DNA from: Sinomicrobium kalidii
Lineage (GTDB): Bacteria > Bacteroidota > Bacteroidia > Flavobacteriales > Flavobacteriaceae
Direction: 5' to 3'
Assembly (NCBI RefSeq): GCF_021183825.1
Contig: NZ_CP089211.1
Span: forward strand, 4,632,501 to 4,696,500
DNA: 64,000 bases
Part shown: positions 9,047 through 17,197 of the stretch, in pieces
Layout: the number at the start of each line of letters is the position of its first letter
How positions within the stretch are numbered: position 1 is the stretch's first letter
Program-made: the position numbers and the translations under genes
The notes under the pieces: model-generated
Database searches by the model: none
Told to the model about the DNA's origin: nothing
What the model saw: only the letters and a program-made list of their open reading frames with translations

Positions 9047-10354
9047 TTATTCTGCAAACCCGCGTGGGGTTGCTTTTTCAAGTACGGTAAAATCGGCTTC
9101 CGAATTGTTGGTATCCTCTAATACGATCCTTCCTGCGATAGTGGTTTTGGTTTTCCGGATCACCGATTGGGATGAAAACCGTCCGGCCGGGCAAAATATA
9201 CTGGTGGCGTCAAATTCGGCCTGCAGTTTTTTGGGGGTGCTCTGGTCTTCCCTTGTAATGTCCACGGCGTCGATAAGTAAGGAATTCGGGATCTGCTTAT
9301 ACTTGGGTTCGTTGTCCGCATCTTCGTCCGGATTCCTGAAAAGCGGGTAGGTATCGATCTCTTCGTCCGTACGGAAAATGGCAAAACCGTCTCGTCCGTT
9401 GGTGTCGAAGACCATATCATTACCGCCCCTGAAATAGGCGATCTCCATATCCGTTACCGGGGTCTGTATATCCGATCCGAACCCGTTGCCTACATATACC
9501 TCGAAATCGGCATTGCTGAGGTCTACGGTAAGGTCGGGGTTGTTGATCTCGATCATGTCGCCGTCGTTATCGATATAGTTTTCCTTGTGGTTTACGGCGG
9601 TTTGTGCAATGATAATGCTCTCACCCGGTTCAATAGGGTATTCTTCCCCGCTTCCGGGCACCCGGAATATAAAGTCGGCATATACGTAATCCGTATTGGC
9701 AGCGGGATCGTTGTTCATGTCTATGGACTGACTCCAGTCGTACTGTCCGTTGGGTTGGTGATAGTCTTCCAAAGGCGTTCTGAGGGCGGCTTCGCCGTAT
9801 AATTGTGCCACGTAAAGTCCGTCGGCATAGATCACTTCATTGGAGTTGTTGTAAATCTCGATGAACTGGTCCCGGAACACGGCTCCGTCTTTGGTATCGG
9901 ACCCGGCATAATAGATCTGTTTGATAAGAAGGTCGCCCACTCTTGAGGTTTTGAGCTCCACGGAGGCTGCGGCCGTGTTTTCGTTTATGACCACTTTTTC
10001 CTGTCCGCCGTTAAAGTTGACCGCTTCCTGTTCCGAAGAAAAGCCGAATCGGGCTTCAAAGGTTTCTCCCGTAAAGGAAATAGTGGCCGAAAGGTCATAC
10101 GTACCGGGTTGAACGGCTTCGAAAAACACGACGCCTTTGGCGTTCGATTCCCCGGTATAGACCTGGGCGGTGGAGGTCTCGGTAAGCGTTACCGTAACCC
10201 CGTTTGCCGGGTCTCCGCCGAAATCTTCGGTATAGGCGAGGTTTACCGTAAAGCTTACGGGTTGAAGGACTTCGCCCCCGAGGTCATCATCATTACTGCA
10301 AGCCGTAAAGATCAGGCTAAGCGTTAAGCTGCATAAGAATAGAAATTTTTTCAT
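9047..10354 (-). CDS. DUF4876 family surface lipoprotein
   Basis: 435 aa. Lipoprotein signal MKKFLFLCSLTLSLIFTACS (acylated Cys in FTAC) followed by acidic SNDDDLGGE, a Bacteroidota surface-export-type signal. Residues about 30-130 form a carboxypeptidase-regulatory/Ig-like domain (SNAKGVVFFEAVQPGTYDLS); the remainder (LLIKQIYYAGSDTKDGAVF, FIEIYNNSNEVIYADGLYV) resembles a lamin-tail-type beta-sandwich. It sits 12 bp after the TonB receptor and is probably its extracellular partner, as SusD is for SusC. The ligand is not known. Confidence 0.8.
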   Translation of the reverse strand: MKKFLFLCSLTLSLIFTACSNDDDLGGEVLQPVSFTVNLAYTEDFGGDPANGVTVTLTETSTAQVYTGESNAKGVVFFEAVQPGTYDLSATISFTGETFEARFGFSSEQEAVNFNGGQEKVVINENTAAASVELKTSRVGDLLIKQIYYAGSDTKDGAVFRDQFIEIYNNSNEVIYADGLYVAQLYGEAALRTPLEDYHQPNGQYDWSQSIDMNNDPAANTDYVYADFIFRVPGSGEEYPIEPGESIIIAQTAVNHKENYIDNDGDMIEINNPDLTVDLSNADFEVYVGNGFGSDIQTPVTDMEIAYFRGGNDMVFDTNGRDGFAIFRTDEEIDTYPLFRNPDEDADNEPKYKQIPNSLLIDAVDITREDQSTPKKLQAEFDATSIFCPAGRFSSQSVIRKTKTTIAGRIVLEDTNNSEADFTVLEKATPRGFAE

Positions 10355-10366
10355 TTTTGGTGGTGT

Positions 10367-13153
10367 TTAGAATTGATAACTTATTTTACTTCCGAATGCC
10401 AACGGGGTTATTTTAATATCGTTTACATCCCCGTCGTTATCCACATAAGTAGGTTTGAGGTTCAGGAAGTTGCTGACGTAAAAGTCAAAGCGGAAACCGT
10501 TGAGAAAATCCTTGGATATCCTGAGGTGAAAATTGTGGTATGCGGTGTTGACGTCGTTGATGAGCTCTTCGCCCCAGGCGTCCCTGTTGAAAATGTCTCC
10601 GTAGCGGTCGGCATCGGTCTGGTCTTCCTGCGGGATCGGGCTAATATTGAACCCGGTGTCCATATAGGCATAGGGGTATCTGTTGCTTGCCGGGGTATAT
10701 GTTTTATCGATAAAAAAGTGTTCGGAACGCAGGGAGATCAGCAACCCGATGTCGGAAAGATGATACCGGATATTGGCCCCCAGCCGGAACAGCTCGGATT
10801 CGGAAACCGCACCTTTAAAGACGCCCCACCGTTTCCTGGGCGCTACGGGAGCGTAAAACCTTGAACTTATTACAGTGCCGGGAATACTGTTGCTGCTCTC
10901 GGTCTGTACATAAGCCCCGTTGATCCCGAACTGTAGTCCCAGCGAAGGGATCTTTTTAAAGTTGGCCATAAGCTCAATCCCTTTATCCGTAGATTCGTAG
11001 CCGTTGACCTGCCTGTTGAGGCCAAAATACTCACCCGGGGCATAACCGTTGATCGCGTATTCATAAGGCACGGTATTCCGGTTGATTTCCACTACCGGGA
11101 ATTGAGAAGTAAGCCAGTACTGTTCTGTTGTAAACCCGTCATAAAGGCGGTTGTAATAGCCGGTAAGGCTCCACTTTGCAAAAGCGGAATTGTAATCGAT
11201 CCCCACCTCACTCCGGAAACCTCGCGATGGTTTTAGTTCTGTATTGTCACCTTCCGAAATATCGGTATAGAGCAGGGCAAAACGGCGGCCGTCCGGCATG
11301 AGTTCCGCAAAGGTCTCTTTGTCGGTACCGGGTGTAAGGTTCAGGGCGGTGTCGTGATATCTCAGCCCGGTATATACCATATTGAGCGAAGGGGCTTTTG
11401 AGGTGAGTCCCGCTCCTCCCCGGAACCTGATGTCATTTACCGAAAATGAGGCGTTTACCCTGGGCGACAGGGTGGAATAGCCGTTCTGGATATCGTAGCG
11501 GATACCGGAGGACAGCACCAGGGTCTTGTTGTCCCAGTTCCGGGAAATATCATCCTGCAGGTAAAACCCGTATTGCAGCTGGGCCCGTACTTCTTCCGAA
11601 AAGTCATAGGGACGGAAGCCTCTCCCCGAGCCGCCGTTTCCGGTTTTTATACCCAGTGCCGTGTCAAAAGAACCGGCATCGGCGATCCGGCCTTTTCCCA
11701 GGTTATCGCTGTACCTGAGGGAAGCACCGATTAGGATATGGTGTTTCCACCGGTTGGCGGTTTCCAGCGATTTTTCCAGGCCGAGGTCTATAAATCCGCT
11801 TATGGGTTTCCCGTCAACTTCCCTGACCTCACGGTATTGGGTGGGGGTAAAGGCCGGTACGGAAACCCCTTCTTCCATACTGAGGGGAATAATTTTCGGA
11901 GCATTGTTAATAAGTCCTGAAGTATGGGAAAACTGCTCGGTATAATTCAGGCTGAAGTTTAACGAAAGGTGGTCGGCCCAGGCCTTTTCCGGTTTCCATT
12001 TAAAATTGTTTTTGAGCGAGATCCCGCGGGACCTGCTGTTAGTCTTTTGTTCTTTTTTGTCGTCCGGGTCGAGCTTGGCATTGTCTTTTTTATAATTGTA
12101 GCCGAGGTTCAGGGTGTTTTTAACAGTTTTCAGGGGATTGGAAATGCTCCATACCATCCCGAAATTGTAGCGGTTAAAAACGTCGAGCCGGTTGCGGGGG
12201 TCGGCATCGGCATTGAGGAAATCGAAATTAACATTAAGGACTCCCATTTTTTCACTAAGTCGGAAACCTTTACCGAAATTGAACTGCGTGGTCCCGTCCT
12301 GAAGGGATACGGATGCCATGTAGGGCGTTTCACCCGCCCTGGTCTCTATGTTTACCACCCCGGAGGTGAGGTCGCCGTATTTTACCGAAGGAATGCCCTG
12401 TATGACCTCTATTTTTTCAATGGTGGAAGTGGGGATCTCCCGGAGGTCCACCCCGAAATTGGCATTGGTAACAGAGGAGGAGGCTGCCCCGTTATTTATA
12501 TTAAATCCAATAAAAGAAGGATGAAAAATATTATCCGGGTTGGAGACATAGCTTTGCATGTTCTCGTTATTGGACATGGGAATGTCGTTGATAAGGATGG
12601 CCGTTCCGAAAGCCTTGTTCCCGAAGGCTTCGTTGTTGGTTGCCCTGCCAAGATCTTCTTCCACGTCTGCCGTACGGAATATCATATTCTTAAAACCGTT
12701 GGGCTGGAATTCCGAGACGGACTGCCCGGGTAATTGTTGCAGCACTTCGTATACGGAAAAGGCCTGGGATTCGTCCAGGGCTTCCTTTTCCAGGGTGATT
12801 TCTGAAAACCTTTTGGTATCGGAAACAAGGACCACTTCGTCCAGGCGGAGGTTATGGTCGCGCAGGTAAATGGTGAGGTCGTCAAAATGGTCCAGATTTT
12901 CCGGGGTGTAAACGAGTTCCTCCTTACCGAGGATCTTAAAGTGTAATTCGAAATCTTCGGGGTCCGCCTGAATTTCGAAGGTACCGTTTTCGAGCGACAG
13001 CGTCCATTCCCCGGTTTTGCGGTCTACGATACTGACCCCTTCCAGGGGCTGTTCGGTAGTGTCGTCGAGCAGGGTCCCGCTAACGAGTTGTTGCGCCCGG
13101 ACCGGCAGACATATGGCGAGAAAGATAAGTAAACAGGGTAAAGTATAGTTCAT
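10367..13153 (-). CDS. TonB-dependent outer-membrane receptor (DUF4876-associated)
   Basis: 928 aa. Signal peptide MNYTLPCLLIFLAICLPVRAQ, a carboxypeptidase-D-regulatory-like N-terminal domain (about 22-105), plug domain (about 120-270, containing IEKIEVIQGIPSVKYGDLTSGVVNI), then a 22-strand-type barrel ending in KISYQF. It imports a scarce nutrient using TonB energy. It is the first gene of the leftward unit and has an AT-rich palindrome (13182-13210) shared with the neighbouring siderophore-type unit just upstream, so both are probably regulated together. No STN domain is present, so it is not a transducer. Confidence 0.9.
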   Translation of the reverse strand: MNYTLPCLLIFLAICLPVRAQQLVSGTLLDDTTEQPLEGVSIVDRKTGEWTLSLENGTFEIQADPEDFELHFKILGKEELVYTPENLDHFDDLTIYLRDHNLRLDEVVLVSDTKRFSEITLEKEALDESQAFSVYEVLQQLPGQSVSEFQPNGFKNMIFRTADVEEDLGRATNNEAFGNKAFGTAILINDIPMSNNENMQSYVSNPDNIFHPSFIGFNINNGAASSSVTNANFGVDLREIPTSTIEKIEVIQGIPSVKYGDLTSGVVNIETRAGETPYMASVSLQDGTTQFNFGKGFRLSEKMGVLNVNFDFLNADADPRNRLDVFNRYNFGMVWSISNPLKTVKNTLNLGYNYKKDNAKLDPDDKKEQKTNSRSRGISLKNNFKWKPEKAWADHLSLNFSLNYTEQFSHTSGLINNAPKIIPLSMEEGVSVPAFTPTQYREVREVDGKPISGFIDLGLEKSLETANRWKHHILIGASLRYSDNLGKGRIADAGSFDTALGIKTGNGGSGRGFRPYDFSEEVRAQLQYGFYLQDDISRNWDNKTLVLSSGIRYDIQNGYSTLSPRVNASFSVNDIRFRGGAGLTSKAPSLNMVYTGLRYHDTALNLTPGTDKETFAELMPDGRRFALLYTDISEGDNTELKPSRGFRSEVGIDYNSAFAKWSLTGYYNRLYDGFTTEQYWLTSQFPVVEINRNTVPYEYAINGYAPGEYFGLNRQVNGYESTDKGIELMANFKKIPSLGLQFGINGAYVQTESSNSIPGTVISSRFYAPVAPRKRWGVFKGAVSESELFRLGANIRYHLSDIGLLISLRSEHFFIDKTYTPASNRYPYAYMDTGFNISPIPQEDQTDADRYGDIFNRDAWGEELINDVNTAYHNFHLRISKDFLNGFRFDFYVSNFLNLKPTYVDNDGDVNDIKITPLAFGSKISYQF

Positions 13154-13181
13154 AAGCGCCGCATAAATCAGCGCAAATATA

Positions 13182-13210
13182 TATTTATTTAGATTTAATA
13201 AAAATAAATA
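13182..13210 (-). promoter_or_regulatory. Operator-like palindrome, site 1
   Basis: TATTTATTT-N11-AAATAAATA, 29-57 bp before the TonB receptor start. The same arms with the same 11-bp spacer occur at 14382-14410. Read on the minus strand, the right part TTAAATCTAAATAAATA is also nearly conserved at 17174-17193. Confidence 0.6.
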
Positions 13211-13301
13211 AAAAGTATTTTTTAAAGGTTTCGGGGATATGTGTGTTTTTTCTTTTGGTTGATTGGGATTATTACTTCAAATATGATCATGTACTTTGTT
13301 T

Positions 13302-14285
13302 CTACCCGTTTTTAAATTTACTCGGTACCATACCGAATTTTTTCTTGAATGCCGTTGAAAAGTGCTGCGGGTTTTTGTACCCTGCAATATCGGAAACCTG
13401 GCTTACCGTCAGCTTTTGTTCCAGGAGCAGTTGTTTGGCCCTGGTCATCCGCAAATGATGGATACAGCCGAATACCGTAGTCCCGAAAACCGTTTTGAAC
13501 CCGTTCTTTAACAGGAATTCGTTGGTGCCGATCTTTTTTGCCAGTCCGTTCAGCGTGATCTTCTGTCCGTAATTTTTAAGAAGGTAATCACGGGCCTGGT
13601 ATATTTTGTCCCTGTCGGAAGGGGAAAGGCGGTTTTGGGTGTTCAGCGGGGTGTTGCCGTATTGTTCGATTTGCAGGAAAAGCAGTTCCAGTACCCTGGC
13701 GTGAAGGAATATCTTGAGGTAATGTCTTTCCCGGTCGGTTTTCAGGATATCGCGGAGAAGAACGTGCATTTGTGGCGAAACAGGGTAATTGACATTGTTG
13801 AAGTAGCCCGTACGACGGTTGCTGATCGCTGTCCGGAACGTATGGAAACTCTTTTCTGCGGGCAGGAATTTCTCAAAAAACTCGGGACGGAGCCGTATGC
13901 ATATAAAATGTAATTCTTTATGGGCCGGTTCGAAAATACCGTGTGTATTGTCGCAATACAACAGGTTATGGGTATGTTTGCTGAGACCATGACGGGTTTC
14001 CGGCAGATTGAAATGGACATTAAAGGAACCTTTCAGGATAAAGAGCATTTCAACGGCTTTACCCGAATAATTGAAGCTGATTCCGGGTTTTTCGCTAAAC
14101 TTCATCCTGGCCTGTATTATTTTAAAATCCTCCATCTGCATTTCTTCGTGCCATCCTTTTACGGGAGAGGTTTCAAAGACCGTACGTGAGGTGGTAATGC
14201 CGCACGGGTTCCTGGTGGTTACCGTAGTGCCGAAGCTAAAGGCTGTTTGTGCCCGGGTGTTTATATCTATGTGCAGCACGTCCAT
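13302..14285 (-). CDS. AraC family transcriptional regulator
   Basis: 327 aa. An N-terminal cupin-like ligand-binding region (to about 215) is followed by a two-HTH AraC domain, with the second HTH in LTVSQVSDIAGYKNPQHFSTAFKKKFG. The N-terminal wording (WHEEMQMEDFKIIQARMKF) resembles the PchR-like regulators that accompany siderophore receptors, which bind the metal-siderophore complex as inducer (family knowledge). It lies between two TonB-receptor units and is divergent from the methyltransferase gene; the shared palindrome at 14382-14410 is in the divergent promoter region, which would allow autoregulation. Confidence 0.85.
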   Translation of the reverse strand: MDVLHIDINTRAQTAFSFGTTVTTRNPCGITTSRTVFETSPVKGWHEEMQMEDFKIIQARMKFSEKPGISFNYSGKAVEMLFILKGSFNVHFNLPETRHGLSKHTHNLLYCDNTHGIFEPAHKELHFICIRLRPEFFEKFLPAEKSFHTFRTAISNRRTGYFNNVNYPVSPQMHVLLRDILKTDRERHYLKIFLHARVLELLFLQIEQYGNTPLNTQNRLSPSDRDKIYQARDYLLKNYGQKITLNGLAKKIGTNEFLLKNGFKTVFGTTVFGCIHHLRMTRAKQLLLEQKLTVSQVSDIAGYKNPQHFSTAFKKKFGMVPSKFKNG

Positions 14286-14381
14286 CTTTCTGTAGCTGGT
14301 TTTAATTCCTTATGGCGTAGGTTTTTCTCCGTTTGACGTATTTTCCGGTTACCCGGCTTGCCATATATTTGCTGTCAAAGA

Positions 14382-14410
14382 TATTTATTTGAAATTAATC
14401 TAAATAAATA
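14382..14410. promoter_or_regulatory. Operator-like palindrome, site 2 (divergent promoter region)
   Basis: TATTTATTT (14382-14390), 11-bp spacer, AAATAAATA (14402-14410). It is 53 bp before the methyltransferase start and 97 bp before the AraC start, and identical in arms and spacing to site 1. It could bind Fur-like or AraC-type protein. Confidence 0.6.
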
Positions 14411-14462
14411 CTACTGTTAAAAGATGTTTTTGTAAGCGGGAATCCTTTTACGGGAAAGCGTC

Positions 14463-15125
14463 ATGACAAAAATCAGGAAAGGAATACAAACCGTAAACAG
14501 GAAGGGGGAATACCTGTACTGTTTAAAGGAGAACACTAATCATGAAAGCGTGTTGACCGGGGAAAAAACAAGTGAAACAAAGTTGAAGGCCGATGTGGTT
14601 GATGCCCTGAATATAGAACCGGCGTCCAGGATACTGGATATTTCATTCGGCCCTGTACCGTTGGTGACCGAATTGGTGAACAATATGTGGAAGGTACACT
14701 ATTTCGGGCTGGAGACCGCCCCGGAACTCGTTGCGAAAGCAACCGCGGTGTTTGCCGACCACATTAATGACCGGAAAGCCCTTTTTGAATTGTATGACGG
14801 GAAGAAGGTCCCTTATGTAGTCGGGTTTTTTCACCGGGTTCTGCATGTTAGCCCGGCCGGGGAGCCGGTTTCGAAGGTAGTCCTCCGGGAAGGATACAGG
14901 GTGCTTACCGAAAACGGGATCATGGTTTTGGTACACCGCCCCCGCGGACAATTTGAGGAAGCTGTGGCCGTGGCAAACACGGCGAGGGCGACCGGGTTTA
15001 CGGTTCGTGACCTTAAAATGTTTGACATGACAGGCAAGGGAAAGCTCCGTGCCGAAGGACCGGAAAAATATGTTATTACCGTACTGGTAAAACCGGGAAA
15101 ACACCCGGAACGGGGTAGCCGGTGA
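14463..15125 (+). CDS. Class I SAM-dependent methyltransferase-like protein
   Basis: 220 aa. A Rossmann-type methyltransferase fold is suggested by DALNIEPASRILDISFGPVPLVTEL (degenerate motif I), LETAPELVAKA, and a late GYRVLTENGIMVLVHRP segment typical of class I enzymes. The glycine-rich motif I is weak (DISFGPVP), so SAM binding is not assured. No substrate can be named. It heads a rightward unit with a small membrane protein, a PepSY protein and a TonB receptor, so a role in siderophore handling is plausible by context only. Confidence 0.65.
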   Translation: MTKIRKGIQTVNRKGEYLYCLKENTNHESVLTGEKTSETKLKADVVDALNIEPASRILDISFGPVPLVTELVNNMWKVHYFGLETAPELVAKATAVFADHINDRKALFELYDGKKVPYVVGFFHRVLHVSPAGEPVSKVVLREGYRVLTENGIMVLVHRPRGQFEEAVAVANTARATGFTVRDLKMFDMTGKGKLRAEGPEKYVITVLVKPGKHPERGSR

Positions 15126-15200
15126 AAAGCAGACACCGCATTTCCACATGATTTTACCTGTTAAAAAGTTTTCCAGCACATCACTATAGTACAGAGAAAT

Positions 15201-15500
15201 ATGCCGCCTAACAAAAAATACCTCACCAGGTCACCACTACAACGTTTTGCCAAAATATCCGCTGGCTTCCTGGGGGGATATATGGTTACGGAAACCCTTT
15301 ACATGGCCCTTGCCGTATGGCTGGATACCGGAAATGTGCTCATGACCCTGCGGTTCGGAGGGGCCATACTGTGGGCCGCATTGATGATCCTGGCTTTCCT
15401 GGCCCGGAACGGCTGGATAGTATGGGGGATTTATCTCGGGATTTCCCTGTTGTTCACTGTTCTTATTTATTCCGGTAATCTTGTTAACCCCCTGGTTTAG
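15201..15500 (+). CDS. Small inner-membrane protein of the siderophore-uptake unit
   Basis: 99 aa with about three hydrophobic helices (FAKISAGFLGGYMVTETLYM; ILWAALMILAFLA; WGIYLGISLLFTVLIYSG). It ends 3 bp before the PepSY gene, so the two are translationally close. Its place resembles that of DUF3649-type proteins next to PepSY proteins in iron-siderophore loci; I do not recognise the family from sequence alone. Confidence 0.7.
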   Translation: MPPNKKYLTRSPLQRFAKISAGFLGGYMVTETLYMALAVWLDTGNVLMTLRFGGAILWAALMILAFLARNGWIVWGIYLGISLLFTVLIYSGNLVNPLV

Positions 15501-15503
15501 GTT

Positions 15504-17090
15504 ATGTCTCAAAGAGTTTATAATATTATTTTCCACACGCATACCATAAGTGGTATTATTATCAGTGCATTGCTCTATGTGATCTTTTTTGCGGGATCGA
15601 TATCCTTCCTGAGGGACGAGATCAATGCCTGGGAACGCAATGAACCCATTACCGGAGGCTACTTCGCCGAAGTCGATTACGATGCGGTTTTTAAAGCCCT
15701 GGAAAAAGAACAGCAACTGTACAGCCGGGATATCAATTTTTCACACCGCTTTTTTGAACGAAGGATCTCGACCTTTATGTCGCCACCCAAGGATACTACC
15801 CTGCAGAAAGGTTCGAAAGGCGGGAGGCGAAGAGGATTCTTTTACCTGGACCCCGGGAGCCGGACAAAAAGGAATTATGCGGAAAACTACTCTTTGGGAG
15901 AATTTTTCTATCGCCTGCATTTTTTTGCTCCCCTCAACTTTCACAGCAGATCCGGGTACTACCTGGCCGGTTTTGTGGCGTTCTTTTTTCTTTTTGCGGT
16001 GATTACCGGGGTGATCGTCCACTGGAAGAAGATCATTTCCGGTTTTTATGTGTTCAGGCCCGGGGCGAAATGGAAAACCATATGGACCGATGCGCATGTG
16101 GCCCTTGGAATGATAGGGTTGCCCTATCAGTTTATGTTTGCTTTTACCGGGGTTTACCTCATTATAGGTTATACCGTAATGCTCGCACCGGTACCGTCCG
16201 TACTGTTCAATGATGACGGCGGGAAAATGCAGGAAAGCATGACCTATGAAAAAACCGTGGAATACCCGTTTGCGGGAGAACCCTTTAAGGGAGAGATGTC
16301 CTTTAACGACTGTATAACACAGGCAAAGGCAAAATGGCCGGAAATGGAGATCAACGGGCTTCAGGTCATGAATTACGGTGATGTCAACATGCATATAAAA
16401 GTCAGGGGAGCACCATTGTTCCGGGACCGGCTGACAGGCGGGGGCTATGTTACATTCCGTGCGAAGGACGGCAGGATAGTGGATGAAAAAGATCCTTTCG
16501 GGGAAATATCCTATGTGGAAGGATCGGCAGATATACTGGCCAGGCTTCATTTCGGGGATTTCGGGGGCTATGGGATGAAGGTGATATACCTCGTTCTCGG
16601 CCTGGTAACCTGTTTTGTCATTTTGTCGGGGGTGCTGATCTGGCTGGTGGCGCGAGACAAGAAAAACGTGGCCAGCGCCAAACGGAGATTCAATACATGG
16701 CTGGTACGGGTTTATATGGCGGTTTGCCTGGGACTGTACCCCGTTACGGCATTCACCTTTGTTATGGTGAAGCTTTTTGCGGATGGTGCCGGCGATGACA
16801 GGAAACACTTTATCTATACTGTTTTCTTCTGGAGCTGGCTGGCACTCTCAGTACTTTTACTGATAAAAAGAGATACCTGCTTTACAAACAAGGCTACGCT
16901 GATCCTCGGAGGGGGTATCGGTTTGCTGGTACCCGTAGCCAACGGGTTCAGAACAGGCCTTTGGCCCTGGACAACATTTTCCGGCGGATATTCCCAAATC
17001 TTCGTGGTCGATGTGTTCTGGATTTCCCTGTCGGTTATCGCATTTGCAGTAGTACTCCGGTTAAAACGTAAAACCGTTGCCCGAAAGTAG
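15504..17090 (+). CDS. PepSY-associated inner-membrane protein (siderophore ferric reductase-like)
   Basis: 528 aa. First helix preceded by FHTHTISG (His11, His13), then a periplasmic PepSY region, RLHFF, and further helices around residues 150-175, 205-235, 355-380, 395-420, 435-455 and 500-525. Proteins of this type (FpvG/FoxB-like) reduce the ferric iron of siderophores in the periplasm or inner membrane, with His residues as haem or metal ligands (family knowledge). The neighbours, a TonB receptor and a DUF4374 lipoprotein, fit this role. Confidence 0.85.
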   Translation: MSQRVYNIIFHTHTISGIIISALLYVIFFAGSISFLRDEINAWERNEPITGGYFAEVDYDAVFKALEKEQQLYSRDINFSHRFFERRISTFMSPPKDTTLQKGSKGGRRRGFFYLDPGSRTKRNYAENYSLGEFFYRLHFFAPLNFHSRSGYYLAGFVAFFFLFAVITGVIVHWKKIISGFYVFRPGAKWKTIWTDAHVALGMIGLPYQFMFAFTGVYLIIGYTVMLAPVPSVLFNDDGGKMQESMTYEKTVEYPFAGEPFKGEMSFNDCITQAKAKWPEMEINGLQVMNYGDVNMHIKVRGAPLFRDRLTGGGYVTFRAKDGRIVDEKDPFGEISYVEGSADILARLHFGDFGGYGMKVIYLVLGLVTCFVILSGVLIWLVARDKKNVASAKRRFNTWLVRVYMAVCLGLYPVTAFTFVMVKLFADGAGDDRKHFIYTVFFWSWLALSVLLLIKRDTCFTNKATLILGGGIGLLVPVANGFRTGLWPWTTFSGGYSQIFVVDVFWISLSVIAFAVVLRLKRKTVARK

Positions 17091-17173
17091 CGATTATTCT
17101 GCTTTACGTAGATAATCCTCCGTTTTGCGTAGGTTCCGAAGGGGCGGAAAGGAATATTTTTGCGCAATTGTAA

Positions 17174-17193
17174 TAATTAAGTCTAAATAAGTA
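17174..17193 (+). promoter_or_regulatory. Operator-like half site 3 before the second TonB receptor
   Basis: TAATTAAGTCTAAATAAGTA matches 17 of 20 positions of site 1 (minus strand); the left arm is not conserved. It ends only 4 bp before the GTG start at 17198, so a bound protein would cover the initiation region. Confidence 0.45.
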
Positions 17194-17197
17194 TAAA

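Noticed and set aside
15741..16808. 355-aa minus-strand ORF inside the PepSY gene
   Set aside because: Shadow of the plus-strand gene; His/Pro-rich, no family character.
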